Assembly: GCF_029433095.1 (NCBI RefSeq) | Contig: NZ_JARNTX010000001.1 | Coordinates: forward strand, 1,550,001 to 1,614,000 | Source of the DNA: Hymenobacter sp. YC55 | GTDB lineage: Bacteria; Bacteroidota; Bacteroidia; Cytophagales; Hymenobacteraceae | Reading direction: 5' to 3' | DNA length: 64,000 nucleotides | Shown: piece by piece, positions 50,664 to 59,855 of the stretch | How positions within the stretch are numbered: the first letter of the stretch is position 1 | Layout of the letters: each line of letters begins with the position of its first letter | Made by a program: the position numbers and the translations under genes | Notes under the pieces: model-generated | Database searches by the model: none | What the model was told of the DNA's origin: nothing | The model's input: the letters and a program-made list of their open reading frames with translations, nothing else

Positions 50664-52394
50664 ATGGCTGATAATCATGCTTCTGCCCTCACGCCTGCGC
50701 AGCGCCTTTTCCGTCTGCTCGGAGCCGAGCGGCGTGACATCACTTACTTATATGTGTATGCGGCGCTTACTGGGCTGATTAGCTTGTCGCTGCCATTGGG
50801 TGTGCAGTCGGTTATCGGGTTTGTGAGCAGCGGCGACGTGAGTACGTCGCTAGTGGTGCTCATTGTGTTTATTGTGGTGGGTACGCTGCTGGTAGGAGGC
50901 TTGCAGGTGATGCAAGTGTACTTGGTGGAATTCATTCAGCAACGGTTGTTCGCCCGTATTAGCTTTGATTTTGCCGTGCGTTTGCCGCGGGTGCGTACCG
51001 AGTCATTGAATGGCCAGTACCTGCCCGAGCTGATGAACCGCCTGCTCGACACGCCGACCCTGCAAAAAGGCCTTTCTACGCTGCTGGTTGAATTTTCAGC
51101 GGCCGCGGTGCAACTATTGTTTGGCTTGCTGCTGCTCTCGTTCTATCATCCTATTTTCATAGCGTTTGGCTTGCTGCTGATAGGGCTACTGGCCCTTATG
51201 ATCCGCTTCACGGGCCCCCGAGGCCTGAGCACCAGCCTCACCGAGTCGAAGTACAAATACCGCGTAGTGGCCTGGCTCGAAGATGTGGCCCGTACGGTAC
51301 ACACCTTCCGGCATCCGCCGCGTCAGCAGCTGGCACTCGACCGCACTGATAGCTTGGTTGAAGGGTATCTGGCCGCGCGCAAAAGTCATTTCAGTGTGCT
51401 GCTAACCCAGTACTGGGGCTTTGTCGCCTTCAAGACGCTTATCACGGCCGCGTTGCTCATTATCGGTTGCTGGCTGCTGATTAGCCGCCAGATCAACATT
51501 GGTCAGTTTGTGGCCGCTGAAATCGTTATTATTCTTACCATCTCGGCCATTGAGAAAGTGCTGCTCAAGCTGGATGTGGTATACGACGCCCTCACCTCGC
51601 TCGACAAAATTGGGCACGTACTCGACCTGCCGATGGTGGGAAGCCACGTGGGGTCGGCGCTGCCGTTGCCTGCCACTCAGCAAGGAATGCGCGTGGAAGT
51701 ACGCCACGTTGCTTATCACTATCCTGGTAGTACCAAGCAGACCGTAAAAGAGGTATCGTTGGAGCTAAAGCCGGGGGAACACTTAGGCTTGGCGGGTTTC
51801 GATGGATCCGGCAAAACCACCCTGCTCCGCATTCTAGCGGGTTTGCTGGAAGGGTACACGGGCGTAGTGGCGTATGATGGGTTGGCTATGCAAGACATTG
51901 CACCGGCTTCGCTCTGGCAGCACGTCGGGGATAATATCTCCCACCAAAACCTGTTTGATGCTACGCTACTCGAAAATCTTACCCTCAACCAGGCCGACAT
52001 CCAGCCCGACGATGTCGCCTGGGCGCTGGACTTGGTTGGCTTGCGCGACGACATCTACTCCCGTCCTTTAGGTCTGAATACCCCCCTTGGAGTTGGGTCG
52101 CCCCTCGCCGACAGCACTCGCCAGAAGCTGCTGCTGGCCCGGGCACTGGTGCGCCGCCCCCGCCTGCTGCTGCTCGACAACTTTCTGCCCGGCGTAGAGC
52201 CCGCCGAGCGCTTACGCATCTTGCGCCGCATACTGGCTCCCGAGCACAAATGGACCGTTCTGCTGGCTTCCAATGATGCCCGCGTGCTGGCTTTGTGCCC
52301 CCGCTTAGCCCTGCTCCGCAATGGTAGCCTCCTCGCCGATGGCAGTTACGCCGACCTCAGCCGCCGCTCCGAAGTACAAGAGCTGCTCGCTTAA
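50664..52394 (+). CDS. ABC exporter (HlyB-like, no peptidase domain) with degenerate ATPase motifs
   Basis: A 576-residue half-transporter: membrane domain with about six helices (residues ~25-320), then a nucleotide-binding domain (~340-576). Walker A is intact (GFDGSGKTT) and the Q-loop Gln is kept (ISHQNLFD). The LSGGQ signature reads LADST, the Walker B end reads LLLLDN where DE is expected, the D-loop is PGVE instead of SALD, and the H-loop His is Asn (LLASND). All catalytic determinants beyond nucleotide binding are thus altered, yet the frame is intact. It heads a TetR-controlled ABC-HlyD-TolC operon. No C39 peptidase domain is present. Hydrolysis may be lost, or it may need an unseen partner. 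Confidence 0.85.
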   Translation: MADNHASALTPAQRLFRLLGAERRDITYLYVYAALTGLISLSLPLGVQSVIGFVSSGDVSTSLVVLIVFIVVGTLLVGGLQVMQVYLVEFIQQRLFARISFDFAVRLPRVRTESLNGQYLPELMNRLLDTPTLQKGLSTLLVEFSAAAVQLLFGLLLLSFYHPIFIAFGLLLIGLLALMIRFTGPRGLSTSLTESKYKYRVVAWLEDVARTVHTFRHPPRQQLALDRTDSLVEGYLAARKSHFSVLLTQYWGFVAFKTLITAALLIIGCWLLISRQINIGQFVAAEIVIILTISAIEKVLLKLDVVYDALTSLDKIGHVLDLPMVGSHVGSALPLPATQQGMRVEVRHVAYHYPGSTKQTVKEVSLELKPGEHLGLAGFDGSGKTTLLRILAGLLEGYTGVVAYDGLAMQDIAPASLWQHVGDNISHQNLFDATLLENLTLNQADIQPDDVAWALDLVGLRDDIYSRPLGLNTPLGVGSPLADSTRQKLLLARALVRRPRLLLLDNFLPGVEPAERLRILRRILAPEHKWTVLLASNDARVLALCPRLALLRNGSLLADGSYADLSRRSEVQELLA

Positions 52395-52498
52395 GCAAGC
52401 AGTTGACAATCCATAGGGGTGGCACATGCTATTTCGTTACCGATCTAAGCTAGTTATCGCCCACTCACCTTTTCATCACACCACAAACTTTCACTCCC

Positions 52499-53896
52499 AT
52501 GCCTTTCGCCGAACATCCGCTTGATGAAACCAACCCAATGGTGGCTCGTTTCCGCGCGTTCCGGCACGTACAAACGCCGCGGGCTGGCCGTATGCTGGCG
52601 CGCTGGGCCTCAGGGCTAGGGCTCTTGGTACTGGTAGCGGGGTTTATGCCCTGGACGCAAAATATTCGCTCTACCGGTACGCTCACTACGCTGCGCCCGC
52701 AAGACCGTCCTCAGATTGTGCCGAGTACCATAGCCGGGCGCATCGACCAGTGGCAGGTGCGCGAAGGCCAGCGCGTACGCAAAGGCGACACGCTGGTAGT
52801 CATCACCGAAATCAAAGACAAATACTTCGACCCCGAACTGCTGGCCCGGACTAGGGAGCAGCTAGAAGCCAAAATTGCCTCGCTGCAGGAAAACCGTGCT
52901 AAGGGCACGGCCTTGAGTAGCCAACAAGTAGCGTTGCGCAGCGGCCTGCGCGTGAGTCTTGACAAAGCCCGCAACAAAGTAGAGCAAACCCGCCTCAAGG
53001 TGAATTCCGACGAGGCAGAACTGCGGGCCGCCAACAACGACTTCGACATTGCGCGCCAGCAGCTCGAACGTCAGGAAAATCTCTACAAACAAGGCTTGAA
53101 ATCGTTGACGGAGCTAGAGCAGCGGCGCCTGAAGTTTCAGGAAAGCACCGCCAAACGCCAAGCCGTGGAAAACAAGCTGGGCGCAAGCCGCCAAGAACTC
53201 GTAAATGCCCAGCTGGAACTGGCTTCGTTGTCGGCCGAGTATCAGGATAAGCTAGCTAAATCCGAGTCGGACCGCCGCTCAGTAACTGCCTACCAGTTTG
53301 ATACCGAAGGTCAGATTGCCAAAATGCGTAACGAGCTGGCCAACCTGCGCATCCGCTCTGGGTTCTACCATATTCAAGCCCCGCAAGACGGCTACGTGGT
53401 GCGCGCCCTCAAAACCGGCCTCGGCGACATCGTAAAAGAAGGAGAGCCGATAGTGTCGGTGATGCCGAATGCGCCGCAACTAGCCGCGGAGCTATACGTG
53501 CGGCCCATGGATATTCCGCTGCTAAGTGTAGGCCGCCGAGTGCGCTTGCAGTTTGACGGCTGGCCAGCACTGGTATTCAGTGGCTGGCCCGGCACCAGCT
53601 TCGGTACCTTCGGTGGTGTGGTGGCCGTTATCGACAACATCGACTCGCAGGGCCAATACCGCGTGCTCGTCACCCCCGACCCGGAGCAGGAGCCTTGGCC
53701 TAAACCTTTGCGCGTGGGTTCAGGTGTTTATGGTTGGGCGCTGCTGGATGATGTGCCCATCTGGTACGAGCTGTGGCGGCAACTTAACGGCTTCCCGCCC
53801 AACTTCGTGGGTAAGCCGGCTTCTGCTTACGCCGCTAAGGATGCCAAGAAAGCCGACAAGGCCGACACGGAAGCCGGAGAGGAGGAAGTGAAATGA
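52499..53896 (+). CDS. HlyD-family periplasmic adaptor
   Basis: A 465-residue membrane-fusion protein linking an inner-membrane ABC exporter to a TolC channel. One N-terminal helix (residues ~37-54, WASGLGLLVLVAGFMPW), lipoyl half (ITQ-like QIVPSTIAGRIDQWQVREGQ, RVRKGDTLVVITEI), a long coiled-coil of ~170 residues (~110-280, with DFDIARQQLERQENLYKQGL), second lipoyl half (IQAPQDGYVVRALKTGLGDI), then the barrel domain (LYVRPMDIPLLSVGRRVRLQ). The tail is Lys/Ala/Glu-rich. It starts 104 bases after the ABC gene and overlaps the TolC gene by four bases (ATGA). Confidence 0.92.
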   Translation: MPFAEHPLDETNPMVARFRAFRHVQTPRAGRMLARWASGLGLLVLVAGFMPWTQNIRSTGTLTTLRPQDRPQIVPSTIAGRIDQWQVREGQRVRKGDTLVVITEIKDKYFDPELLARTREQLEAKIASLQENRAKGTALSSQQVALRSGLRVSLDKARNKVEQTRLKVNSDEAELRAANNDFDIARQQLERQENLYKQGLKSLTELEQRRLKFQESTAKRQAVENKLGASRQELVNAQLELASLSAEYQDKLAKSESDRRSVTAYQFDTEGQIAKMRNELANLRIRSGFYHIQAPQDGYVVRALKTGLGDIVKEGEPIVSVMPNAPQLAAELYVRPMDIPLLSVGRRVRLQFDGWPALVFSGWPGTSFGTFGGVVAVIDNIDSQGQYRVLVTPDPEQEPWPKPLRVGSGVYGWALLDDVPIWYELWRQLNGFPPNFVGKPASAYAAKDAKKADKADTEAGEEEVK

Positions 53897-55404
53897 CGGT
53901 TTTGCGTGCTATTAAAGTAGCTCTGCTGGTGGGCGCCCTTGGGTTGTGGGCACCAGCAGGAGCAGTGGGGCAGGTGATTCAGCAATCTGTAGCGCCGAGC
54001 GCCCAGCAGGCACTACGGACAGCCCAGCCAGTGGAGCTGACAGATACTAGCAAGGTATTCAGCCTTGCCGATTTGCTAACGTACGTGACCTTGCGCCATC
54101 CTGTAGCCCGCCAAGCCGGGCTGCAACCCGAGCGTGCCCGTCAGGAAGTGCGTTATGCCCGTGGCCTTTTCGATCCGGCGGCGAGCAGCAAGTACTACGG
54201 CAAAACCTTTGGTGGCAAAGAGTATTTTCATGACTGGGACACCCAGTTGCGCGTGCCGCTTTGGTTTGGCGCCGATGTAAAAGCCGGTTTCGAGCGGGGC
54301 GTGGGTACCTACGTCAACCCCGAAAATGCTACTCCGCTAGCTGGCTTAAGCTACGTGGGCGTTTCCGTGCCGGTCGTTCAGGGCCTACTCATGGATGAGC
54401 GACGGGCAGCCGTACGGCAGGCACAAGCCTTGCAGGGCTTGGCGGAAGCCGAGCGGCGCGGGGCTCTCAACAAGCTGGTGCTACAAGCTGCCAAAGACTA
54501 TTGGGAGTGGAGCTTGCATTATCAGCGGCTAGCGCTGCTACGCCGCAATACCGACTTGGCCGACGTGCGCTTTCGTGCTGTGCGGGAGCGGGTGCGGCAA
54601 GGCGACCTGGCCGCCATCGATTCGATTGAAGCTTTGACGGAACTGCAAAATCGCCAGGCCACGCTGGTACAGGCCCAGGTACAATGGCAAAACGCCACGT
54701 TACTACTTAGTACGTACCTCTGGGACGAGCAGCAGCAACCCCGGGAGTTGCCCCCACAGGTGCGCCCCCAAGCGTTGCCCGTTCCCACTGCCTGGCGCCT
54801 TCTGCCACCCGATTCGGTAGCAGCCTTAGCAGAACTGGCCCTGCAGATTCATCCCGAGCTGCAGAAAAGCCGCGCTAAGCTTAGTCAGCTAACTATAGAG
54901 CGCCGCCTGCTTTCCAACAAGCTTCTGCCGAAGCTTAACTTAGATTATAATCTGCTGCAAGCCGGTCAGCCGTTCAATCCTGAAGCAGGCGCCCGCCTTA
55001 GCGGCAGTTATCTGCAGAATAACTACAAGCTGGGTGTAAGCTTTGCCTATCCGTTGTTACTGCGCCAGGAGCGCGCTAAGCTGCAACTCAACCGCCTCAA
55101 ACTCCGCGAAACCGAGTTGGACTTGCAACAGGATAGCCGCGAGATTCAAACCGGTGTGCGCACCGTAGCAAATGAGTGGGACGCCCTGCGTGAGCAATTG
55201 CGCCTGCAAGAGCAAGTAGTGCAAAACGCGGAACGCCTGCGCAACGGCGAGCAAGTTCGGTTCGAAAATGGGGAAAGCTCGGTGTTTCTGCTCAATTCGC
55301 GGGAAGCCACGCTCGTTAGCGCCCGCGTCAAACTTGCTGAGCTGCAAGCCAAATACGCCCAAACCCAAGCTACTTTGCGCTGGGCCGCTGGCGGAATTGA
55401 ATAA
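53893..55404 (+). CDS. TolC-family outer-membrane channel
   Basis: A 503-residue exit channel. Residues 1-26 are a signal peptide (MTVLRAIKVALLVGALGLWA then PAGAVGQ). The two outer-membrane efflux repeats are visible as long helices (ALQGLAEAERRGALNKLVLQ, AKDYWEWSLHYQRLALLRRN; LRLQEQVVQNAERLRNGEQV, FENGESSVFLLNSREATLVS) between beta strands (DAQLRVPLWFGADVKAGFER-like). The ATG overlaps the adaptor stop by four bases, so translation is coupled. It completes the ABC-HlyD-TolC set. No terminator is evident after it. Confidence 0.92.
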   Translation: MTVLRAIKVALLVGALGLWAPAGAVGQVIQQSVAPSAQQALRTAQPVELTDTSKVFSLADLLTYVTLRHPVARQAGLQPERARQEVRYARGLFDPAASSKYYGKTFGGKEYFHDWDTQLRVPLWFGADVKAGFERGVGTYVNPENATPLAGLSYVGVSVPVVQGLLMDERRAAVRQAQALQGLAEAERRGALNKLVLQAAKDYWEWSLHYQRLALLRRNTDLADVRFRAVRERVRQGDLAAIDSIEALTELQNRQATLVQAQVQWQNATLLLSTYLWDEQQQPRELPPQVRPQALPVPTAWRLLPPDSVAALAELALQIHPELQKSRAKLSQLTIERRLLSNKLLPKLNLDYNLLQAGQPFNPEAGARLSGSYLQNNYKLGVSFAYPLLLRQERAKLQLNRLKLRETELDLQQDSREIQTGVRTVANEWDALREQLRLQEQVVQNAERLRNGEQVRFENGESSVFLLNSREATLVSARVKLAELQAKYAQTQATLRWAAGGIE

Positions 55405-55600
55405 AACGCAGTGTTTGCTTTCTACTACCTGCATATTATAAGTCGGTAGAGGTAGGAGCATCAGAACTGAGCAGGGCCTAGAGTAGGCCGGATGGTGGGA
55501 GCGGAAGGCTGGCTGTTTGCATTTGCTGGTGCTGCAACGGAACGTAAACGATCTGCGTTGTTGAAACAGAATTGATTCTGCACACAAATGGCATAGACAC

Positions 55601-55741
55601 ATGGCACTGTTACCTGGCTTGAAACCCCGCCCCCGAAACTATAGCGACGAAACTCCACGCAACCCCGGCAAGTGGGGATGGTATATTATGGCGGTTATTG
55701 CCGTGCTGTGGCTGGTATATTCTTGGTTTTTCAACAAGTAA
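55601..55741 (+). CDS. 46-residue single-helix membrane protein
   Basis: A short frame read directly: MALLPGLKPRPRNYSDETPR, then NPGKWGWYIMAVIAVLWLVY and SWFFNK. A polar, Arg/Pro-rich head is followed by one clear transmembrane helix (residues ~27-44), a layout seen in small inner-membrane peptides. It is unlisted by length filters. It lies 196 bases after the tolC-like gene and before DUF1361, with no obvious promoter. There is no homologue I can name; coding status rests on the clean head-helix-Lys pattern. Confidence 0.5.
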   Translation: MALLPGLKPRPRNYSDETPRNPGKWGWYIMAVIAVLWLVYSWFFNK

Positions 55742-55844
55742 CGGCATGCACTTTCAGCTAGTGCGTTGTACCTTTCAGGAGTAGATCATTTTGTAACCAC
55801 CTGATTCAGTACAATCTGCTGTTGCAACTTCCGTTCTTGTATCT

Positions 55845-56534
55845 ATGCCGCTTCCTCTCGCTACGTTAGCTCTGCCCCATATTCGGCAGCGCCTCAACCT
55901 CATTTTACTTTTAGGTGCTTCGCTTGCCTTAAGCGTAGTGCTCATTGCGTTCCGGGTGTTTTTCACTCATCAGATTACGTTCGTCTTTCTGCTCTGGAAC
56001 CTGTTTCTGGCGTTCATACCATTCGGCTTGAGCACTATGCTTGGCTTGTCGGCTGGTCGATTGAAAGCCCGCGTATTGCTGCCAGTAGGATTGGTGTGGC
56101 TGCTGTTTTTCCCTAACGCTCCCTACATCCTCACCGACCTGTTCCATCTGGAGCGCCGTGTAAGCATCCCGTACTGGTACGATCTAGCACTTATTCTAAG
56201 CTGTGCTTGGAATGGGCTTATGCTGGCTTACGCCTCTCTTATTGATATGCAAACTTTAGTGGCGCGTCGGTTAGGCGCTGGTGCCGGATGGGCATTTGCT
56301 ACGGTAGCCTTGCTATTAAGCTCGTTTGGCATCTATTTGGGTCGCTACTTGCGCTTCAACTCCTGGGATGTAGTCACCAACCCGCTCACCTTGTTTTTCG
56401 ACATTGTTAGCAGACTTCTGCATCCCTTTTCTCACCCTAGCACCTGGGGCGTGACGCTGCTTTACGGCGTATTTTTGGTGTTAGGCTATGCTACCGTGCG
56501 GCTGCTCGGCCGGATGGGAGATGAGCAAGGCTAG
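55845..56534 (+). CDS. DUF1361 membrane protein
   Basis: A 229-residue inner-membrane protein with about six to seven helices (LILLLGASLALSVVLIAFRV, VTLLYGVFLVLGYATVRLL). Conserved family landmarks are FVFLLWNLFLAFIPFGLS, VWLLFFPNAPYILTDLFHL, the YWYDLALILSCAWNGL stretch and FGIYLGRYLRFNSWDVVTNP. The motif NAPYILTD and RFNSWD identify DUF1361, which is widespread in Bacteroidota and Firmicutes, function unknown. Monocistronic, with a hairpin 43 bases after the stop. Confidence 0.88.
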   Translation: MPLPLATLALPHIRQRLNLILLLGASLALSVVLIAFRVFFTHQITFVFLLWNLFLAFIPFGLSTMLGLSAGRLKARVLLPVGLVWLLFFPNAPYILTDLFHLERRVSIPYWYDLALILSCAWNGLMLAYASLIDMQTLVARRLGAGAGWAFATVALLLSSFGIYLGRYLRFNSWDVVTNPLTLFFDIVSRLLHPFSHPSTWGVTLLYGVFLVLGYATVRLLGRMGDEQG

Positions 56535-56576
56535 TAGATTAGCCTGTACCGAAACGACCCTTATGTAGGTTCATTT

Positions 56577-56605
56577 AAGCCAAGCACTTAACTGCCTGGC
56601 TTTTT
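56577..56605 (+). terminator. Terminator of the DUF1361 gene
   Basis: AAGCCAAGCA (56577-56586) pairs with TGCCTGGCTT (56593-56602) with one mismatch, then a T-run. Confidence 0.75.
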
Positions 56606-57035
56606 GGTGTTGAGTAGCTAGCAAGGCTACGTTTTAACAGTTGTTTATAACTCGCTGCTTAGAAGAGGCCAACATATGTTGGGAGAAAAAGCAGCACGTA
56701 GGATCTCGGTAGAAGTGTAGACGGCCCTACTACTAGCTTGTTATGCTTCGATGCAAACGTTTTACTACCATGTCTCACGCAGAATAGTATGATTATGTCG
56801 TGAGGAAAGCCAGCATAGCAAGTCAGCAAATATTTCACAAACAAGTGCAAAGTGCTATCATAATTGTTAATTATGCGGCATATTTTGACTAGTAAGTAAC
56901 CAGTTACTTAAAATTTTACATTTTTTATTTTTATTAATAGTGCGTGTTCTTATTGAAAAATAAAATTATATTGCTTTACCGTTGAGTCTGCGCTGTGTAG
57001 ACTATATCTTATTTACTAGTTTGTTGTCACCTTCT
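56606..57035. other. AT-rich intergenic region
   Basis: About 430 bases, strongly AT-rich toward the right. A minus-strand frame at 56659-56850 has no coding signs. No repeat, tRNA or strong hairpin is seen. Its right end must drive the small gene at 57036. Confidence 0.45.
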
Positions 57036-57314
57036 ATGTTTCCTTCTCCAGTTGCGCATGCTATGCGGCTATGGCAAGATATGCTAGGCCAAGAACACGA
57101 AACTCCTCGTTCCTTTTTGTGGCAAAACGTGGAGGATATGGAGCCCGATGAGGCGGGCGCTATCGACTGGAGAAACCAACAGATCAAGACCCGTATTTAT
57201 TTTAAGGGCGATAAAGTCATTTGCGTTCTAGGTGATTATACCTACTGGCGTCGTCAATGGGAGGCCTTCACCAAATGGCATGAGGTGCCGCTTACTCAGG
57301 TAAGACCAAACTAA
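57036..57314 (+). CDS. Small protein of unknown function
   Basis: A 92-residue soluble protein starting MFPSPVAHAMRLWQDMLGQE at 57036; the TTG at 56982 would add an unlikely head. It is acidic in the middle (ENVEDMEPDEAGAIDW-like) and aromatic near the end (GDYTYWRRQWEAFTKWHEVP). There is no signal peptide and no known motif. The gap to dgt is 164 bases, no terminator between. Codon pattern is less GC-rich than its neighbours. Function not deducible. Confidence 0.55.
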   Translation: MFPSPVAHAMRLWQDMLGQEHETPRSFLWQNVEDMEPDEAGAIDWRNQQIKTRIYFKGDKVICVLGDYTYWRRQWEAFTKWHEVPLTQVRPN

Positions 57315-57478
57315 CTGCCAACAACTTCTTGTTGTGTTTATTAAGCAGCACAGTCGAGCATTGCTTTTTAGTTGGTGATAGGGTAAAGTGTAGCGGCGGG
57401 TTGTGGTGTCCCAAGTAGCACCGGATGTGAAGCAACAAGATTCAGGTTTTAGGGCCTTTGCCGTACCTTGCCAACCTG

Positions 57479-58897
57479 ATGATGCACCTCCAAACCGATT
57501 TTTCCAATACGCCTGCCATGACCTGGGAGCGGCTGCTAAGCCGCCGTCGGTATCCCGAGCAGCCTCAGTTGCACGTAGTAACAGATGCGCCACCCGTGCG
57601 CGGAGCGTTCGTAGCCGACTACGACCGGGTGGTTTTCAGTTCGGCGTTTCGGCGGATGCAGCGCAAAACCCAGGTGATGCCCCTGCCCGAAACCGACTTC
57701 GTGCATACTCGGCTCACGCACTCCTTGGAAACTGCTTGCGTAGGACGCTCTCTAGGGCGCCTTGGCGGGCGGCTGCTGCTCGAAGAAACGGAAGGACTAG
57801 CCCAAACGCTGCCTCATCTCGATTCCGACTTTGGCGATATCGTAGCGGCGGCCTGTTTGGCTCACGACATCGGCAATCCGCCTTTCGGTCACTCCGGTGA
57901 AGACGCTATTTCAACTTACTTCCGTAGTTCGGCCGCTGAACCCTTTGTGCGGGTGCTCAACGCCGCGCAGCGTGCCGACTTACAACGCTTCGAGGGAAAT
58001 GCGGCAGGCTTTAGAACCCTTACGCACACGTATGCCGCTCATAGCAGCGGCTCGGCAGGATTAGGGTTAACCTATGCCACGCTGGGCGCTTACACGAAGT
58101 ACCCTCGCCCATCGGTGCTTGAGGAGGAAGCAAGTACCCGCGGTACCAGCGAAAAACGGCACGGCTATTTTCAAACCGAAGCCACTCGGTTTCAGGAAAT
58201 AGCGCAGGAGCTTGGCTTATTGCCGAAGCCGCCCGGTTCTGCCGCCGGTTTCTACCACCGCCATCCACTGGCCTTCCTTGTAGAAGCTGCCGACGATATT
58301 TGTTACCGCATCATCGACTTCGAAGATGGACTCAAGCTTGGTCTGATTCCTTGCGAAACGGGCTTACAGCTGCTTCGCGAAATGCTAGGCGATGCCCCAA
58401 ACCGACGGGGTTCTGTCGAGTGGCGCGACTGGCGCGAGGAGCTGGGGTACCTCCGGGCGCGCCTCATCAACCGGTTGGTGCAGCAAACGGCCCGCCTCTT
58501 CGCCGACCGCGCCTCCGCCTTCCTTCACGGCCGCGCCGACGAACCCTTGGTGCAGCATCTGGACTGCTGGGAGCAGCTTCAACGGATGCATGCTCTTACC
58601 GTGGAACACCTCTACCATAGCCGGCCTGTATTAGAGATAGAAGCAGCCGGCTTCGATGTAATGGCTGGGCTGCTCGATGCGTTTCTGCATGCCACCTTCG
58701 ATCCGCAAGCTGGTCCTCGCTCGCGCAAACTCCAACAACTATTGCCCGCTCAGTTCCGTGCCGAAGGCCCACAAGAGGGAATTTCAGCCTACGAGCAAAT
58801 CATTCTGCTTACTGATTATATCGGTGGCCTTACCGACCAAAATGCGCTGAGTCTGTATCGCACAATTCGGGGTATTGATCTGCCGAAAGTCTTCTGA
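57479..58897 (+). CDS. dgt: dGTP triphosphohydrolase (dGTPase)
   Basis: A 472-residue HD-superfamily enzyme removing triphosphate from dGTP, with a role in nucleotide-pool control. ATG 57479 (MMHLQTDFSNTPAMTWERLL) is used; a second ATG is one codon later, and a TTG at 57458 is less likely. Metal ligands: His in DFVHTRLTHSLET near residue 80 and HD in AACLAHDIGNPPFGHSGEDA (near residue 130). The YDRVVFSSAFRRMQRKTQVM block is typical of dGTPases. The length matches the long form of the family. It ends at a complex bidirectional hairpin. Confidence 0.93.
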   Translation: MMHLQTDFSNTPAMTWERLLSRRRYPEQPQLHVVTDAPPVRGAFVADYDRVVFSSAFRRMQRKTQVMPLPETDFVHTRLTHSLETACVGRSLGRLGGRLLLEETEGLAQTLPHLDSDFGDIVAAACLAHDIGNPPFGHSGEDAISTYFRSSAAEPFVRVLNAAQRADLQRFEGNAAGFRTLTHTYAAHSSGSAGLGLTYATLGAYTKYPRPSVLEEEASTRGTSEKRHGYFQTEATRFQEIAQELGLLPKPPGSAAGFYHRHPLAFLVEAADDICYRIIDFEDGLKLGLIPCETGLQLLREMLGDAPNRRGSVEWRDWREELGYLRARLINRLVQQTARLFADRASAFLHGRADEPLVQHLDCWEQLQRMHALTVEHLYHSRPVLEIEAAGFDVMAGLLDAFLHATFDPQAGPRSRKLQQLLPAQFRAEGPQEGISAYEQIILLTDYIGGLTDQNALSLYRTIRGIDLPKVF

Positions 58898-58920
58898 GGT
58901 AAGAGAGCAGCACAAAACAA

Positions 58921-58987
58921 AGCCGCACCTAGTAGTTAGCTAGTTAAGCCTGATTCGGCTTTTTCTAGTTAACTGCCAGGTGCGGCT
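58921..58987. terminator. Three-tier bidirectional terminator
   Basis: AGCCGCACCT (58921-58930) pairs with AGGTGCGGCT (58978-58987), enclosing a GTTA..CTAG/CTAGTTAAC stem and a central AAGCC/GGCTT stem with T's. It separates convergent genes ending at 58897 and 59029. Confidence 0.85.
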
Positions 58988-59028
58988 ATTATTCAATCTA
59001 TTTTTCCTTGCTGGAGGCTTTTGTTCTT

Positions 59029-59742
59029 TTAGCTTTCGTATTGATCGAGCACCTCGCGAAGGTCATTTAGGCGCCGGCTAATAAGCGTTAGAATGTCTTC
59101 AGGAATAGGAGCAGGGCTACCGTGACGAGTAGCCAAATAGCGTACTAGCGCTTGAAGGCCTTGTAGCTCTTCCTGTACCTGATTGCGAATCAAGAACCAC
59201 TGGTCTTCTCCTAACTCGGGAGTTTGTAGGCAGCAGTAGCGCACTGCCACCATCTGACTAACCAAGGTGGCTATCTGCTCTAAAAGCTGTTGCTCACCTT
59301 CGCTCAAATAGCGCGGTTGGTAGTCAATGATGCACAACGACCCTATACGACGCTCATCAGGCATGCGTAAGGGAGCGGCAGCGTAGAAGCGTAGCTTTTT
59401 GTCGCGGGCAGCGGCGGCGGCCTGATTTGTAATCAGGGGCGAGGATTCGTTTGTTAAATCAGCGTACACGACAGCTTTGTTGTCGAGGATGGCCGTCGAG
59501 CAGAGGGCTTCCTCCCGTGGCTGGATCTGTACGTTTGGAAGGCCGTAGTTTGCTTTGTATGATACTTGCTCTTTGTCAACGAGAGCAATCAGTGAAATTG
59601 GAAGATTGAAAATACGGGCTGCGAGTGCTACAAATTCACCAAAAACAGATTCCTGTAATGAAAGTGCCGCGTCGTATCGATGAATCGAACGAAGGCGTTG
59701 CATTTCATCGGTGGGAATGAGTATTTGGGGTATCAAACTCAT
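59029..59742 (-). CDS. GAF-domain protein
   Basis: A 237-residue cytosolic protein. Residues ~25-165 form a GAF domain: FGEFVALAARIFNLPISLIA, LVDKEQVSYKANYGLPNVQI, PREEALCSTAILDNKAVVYA, RFYAAAPLRMPDERRIGSLC, IIDYQPRYLSEGEQQLLEQI, the pattern of Bacteroidota GAF-only sensors that often sit in front of kinases. The C-terminal 60 residues are helical and contain no kinase or output motif, so any effector would be separate. The chromophore-Cys of phytochromes is not evident (a Cys occurs in EEALCSTA, in a different place). Ligand unknown. Confidence 0.85.
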   Translation of the reverse strand: MSLIPQILIPTDEMQRLRSIHRYDAALSLQESVFGEFVALAARIFNLPISLIALVDKEQVSYKANYGLPNVQIQPREEALCSTAILDNKAVVYADLTNESSPLITNQAAAAARDKKLRFYAAAPLRMPDERRIGSLCIIDYQPRYLSEGEQQLLEQIATLVSQMVAVRYCCLQTPELGEDQWFLIRNQVQEELQGLQALVRYLATRHGSPAPIPEDILTLISRRLNDLREVLDQYES

Positions 59743-59855
59743 ACAGTAAGTATGTAATAGCTAAGCAGAAGACCACCTTGTACAGCAATTTGGTAGTTTA
59801 TAGAATAAGAAAAAAACTAGAATCAAGACTTCTTTATAAGCTAATATTTATTCTA

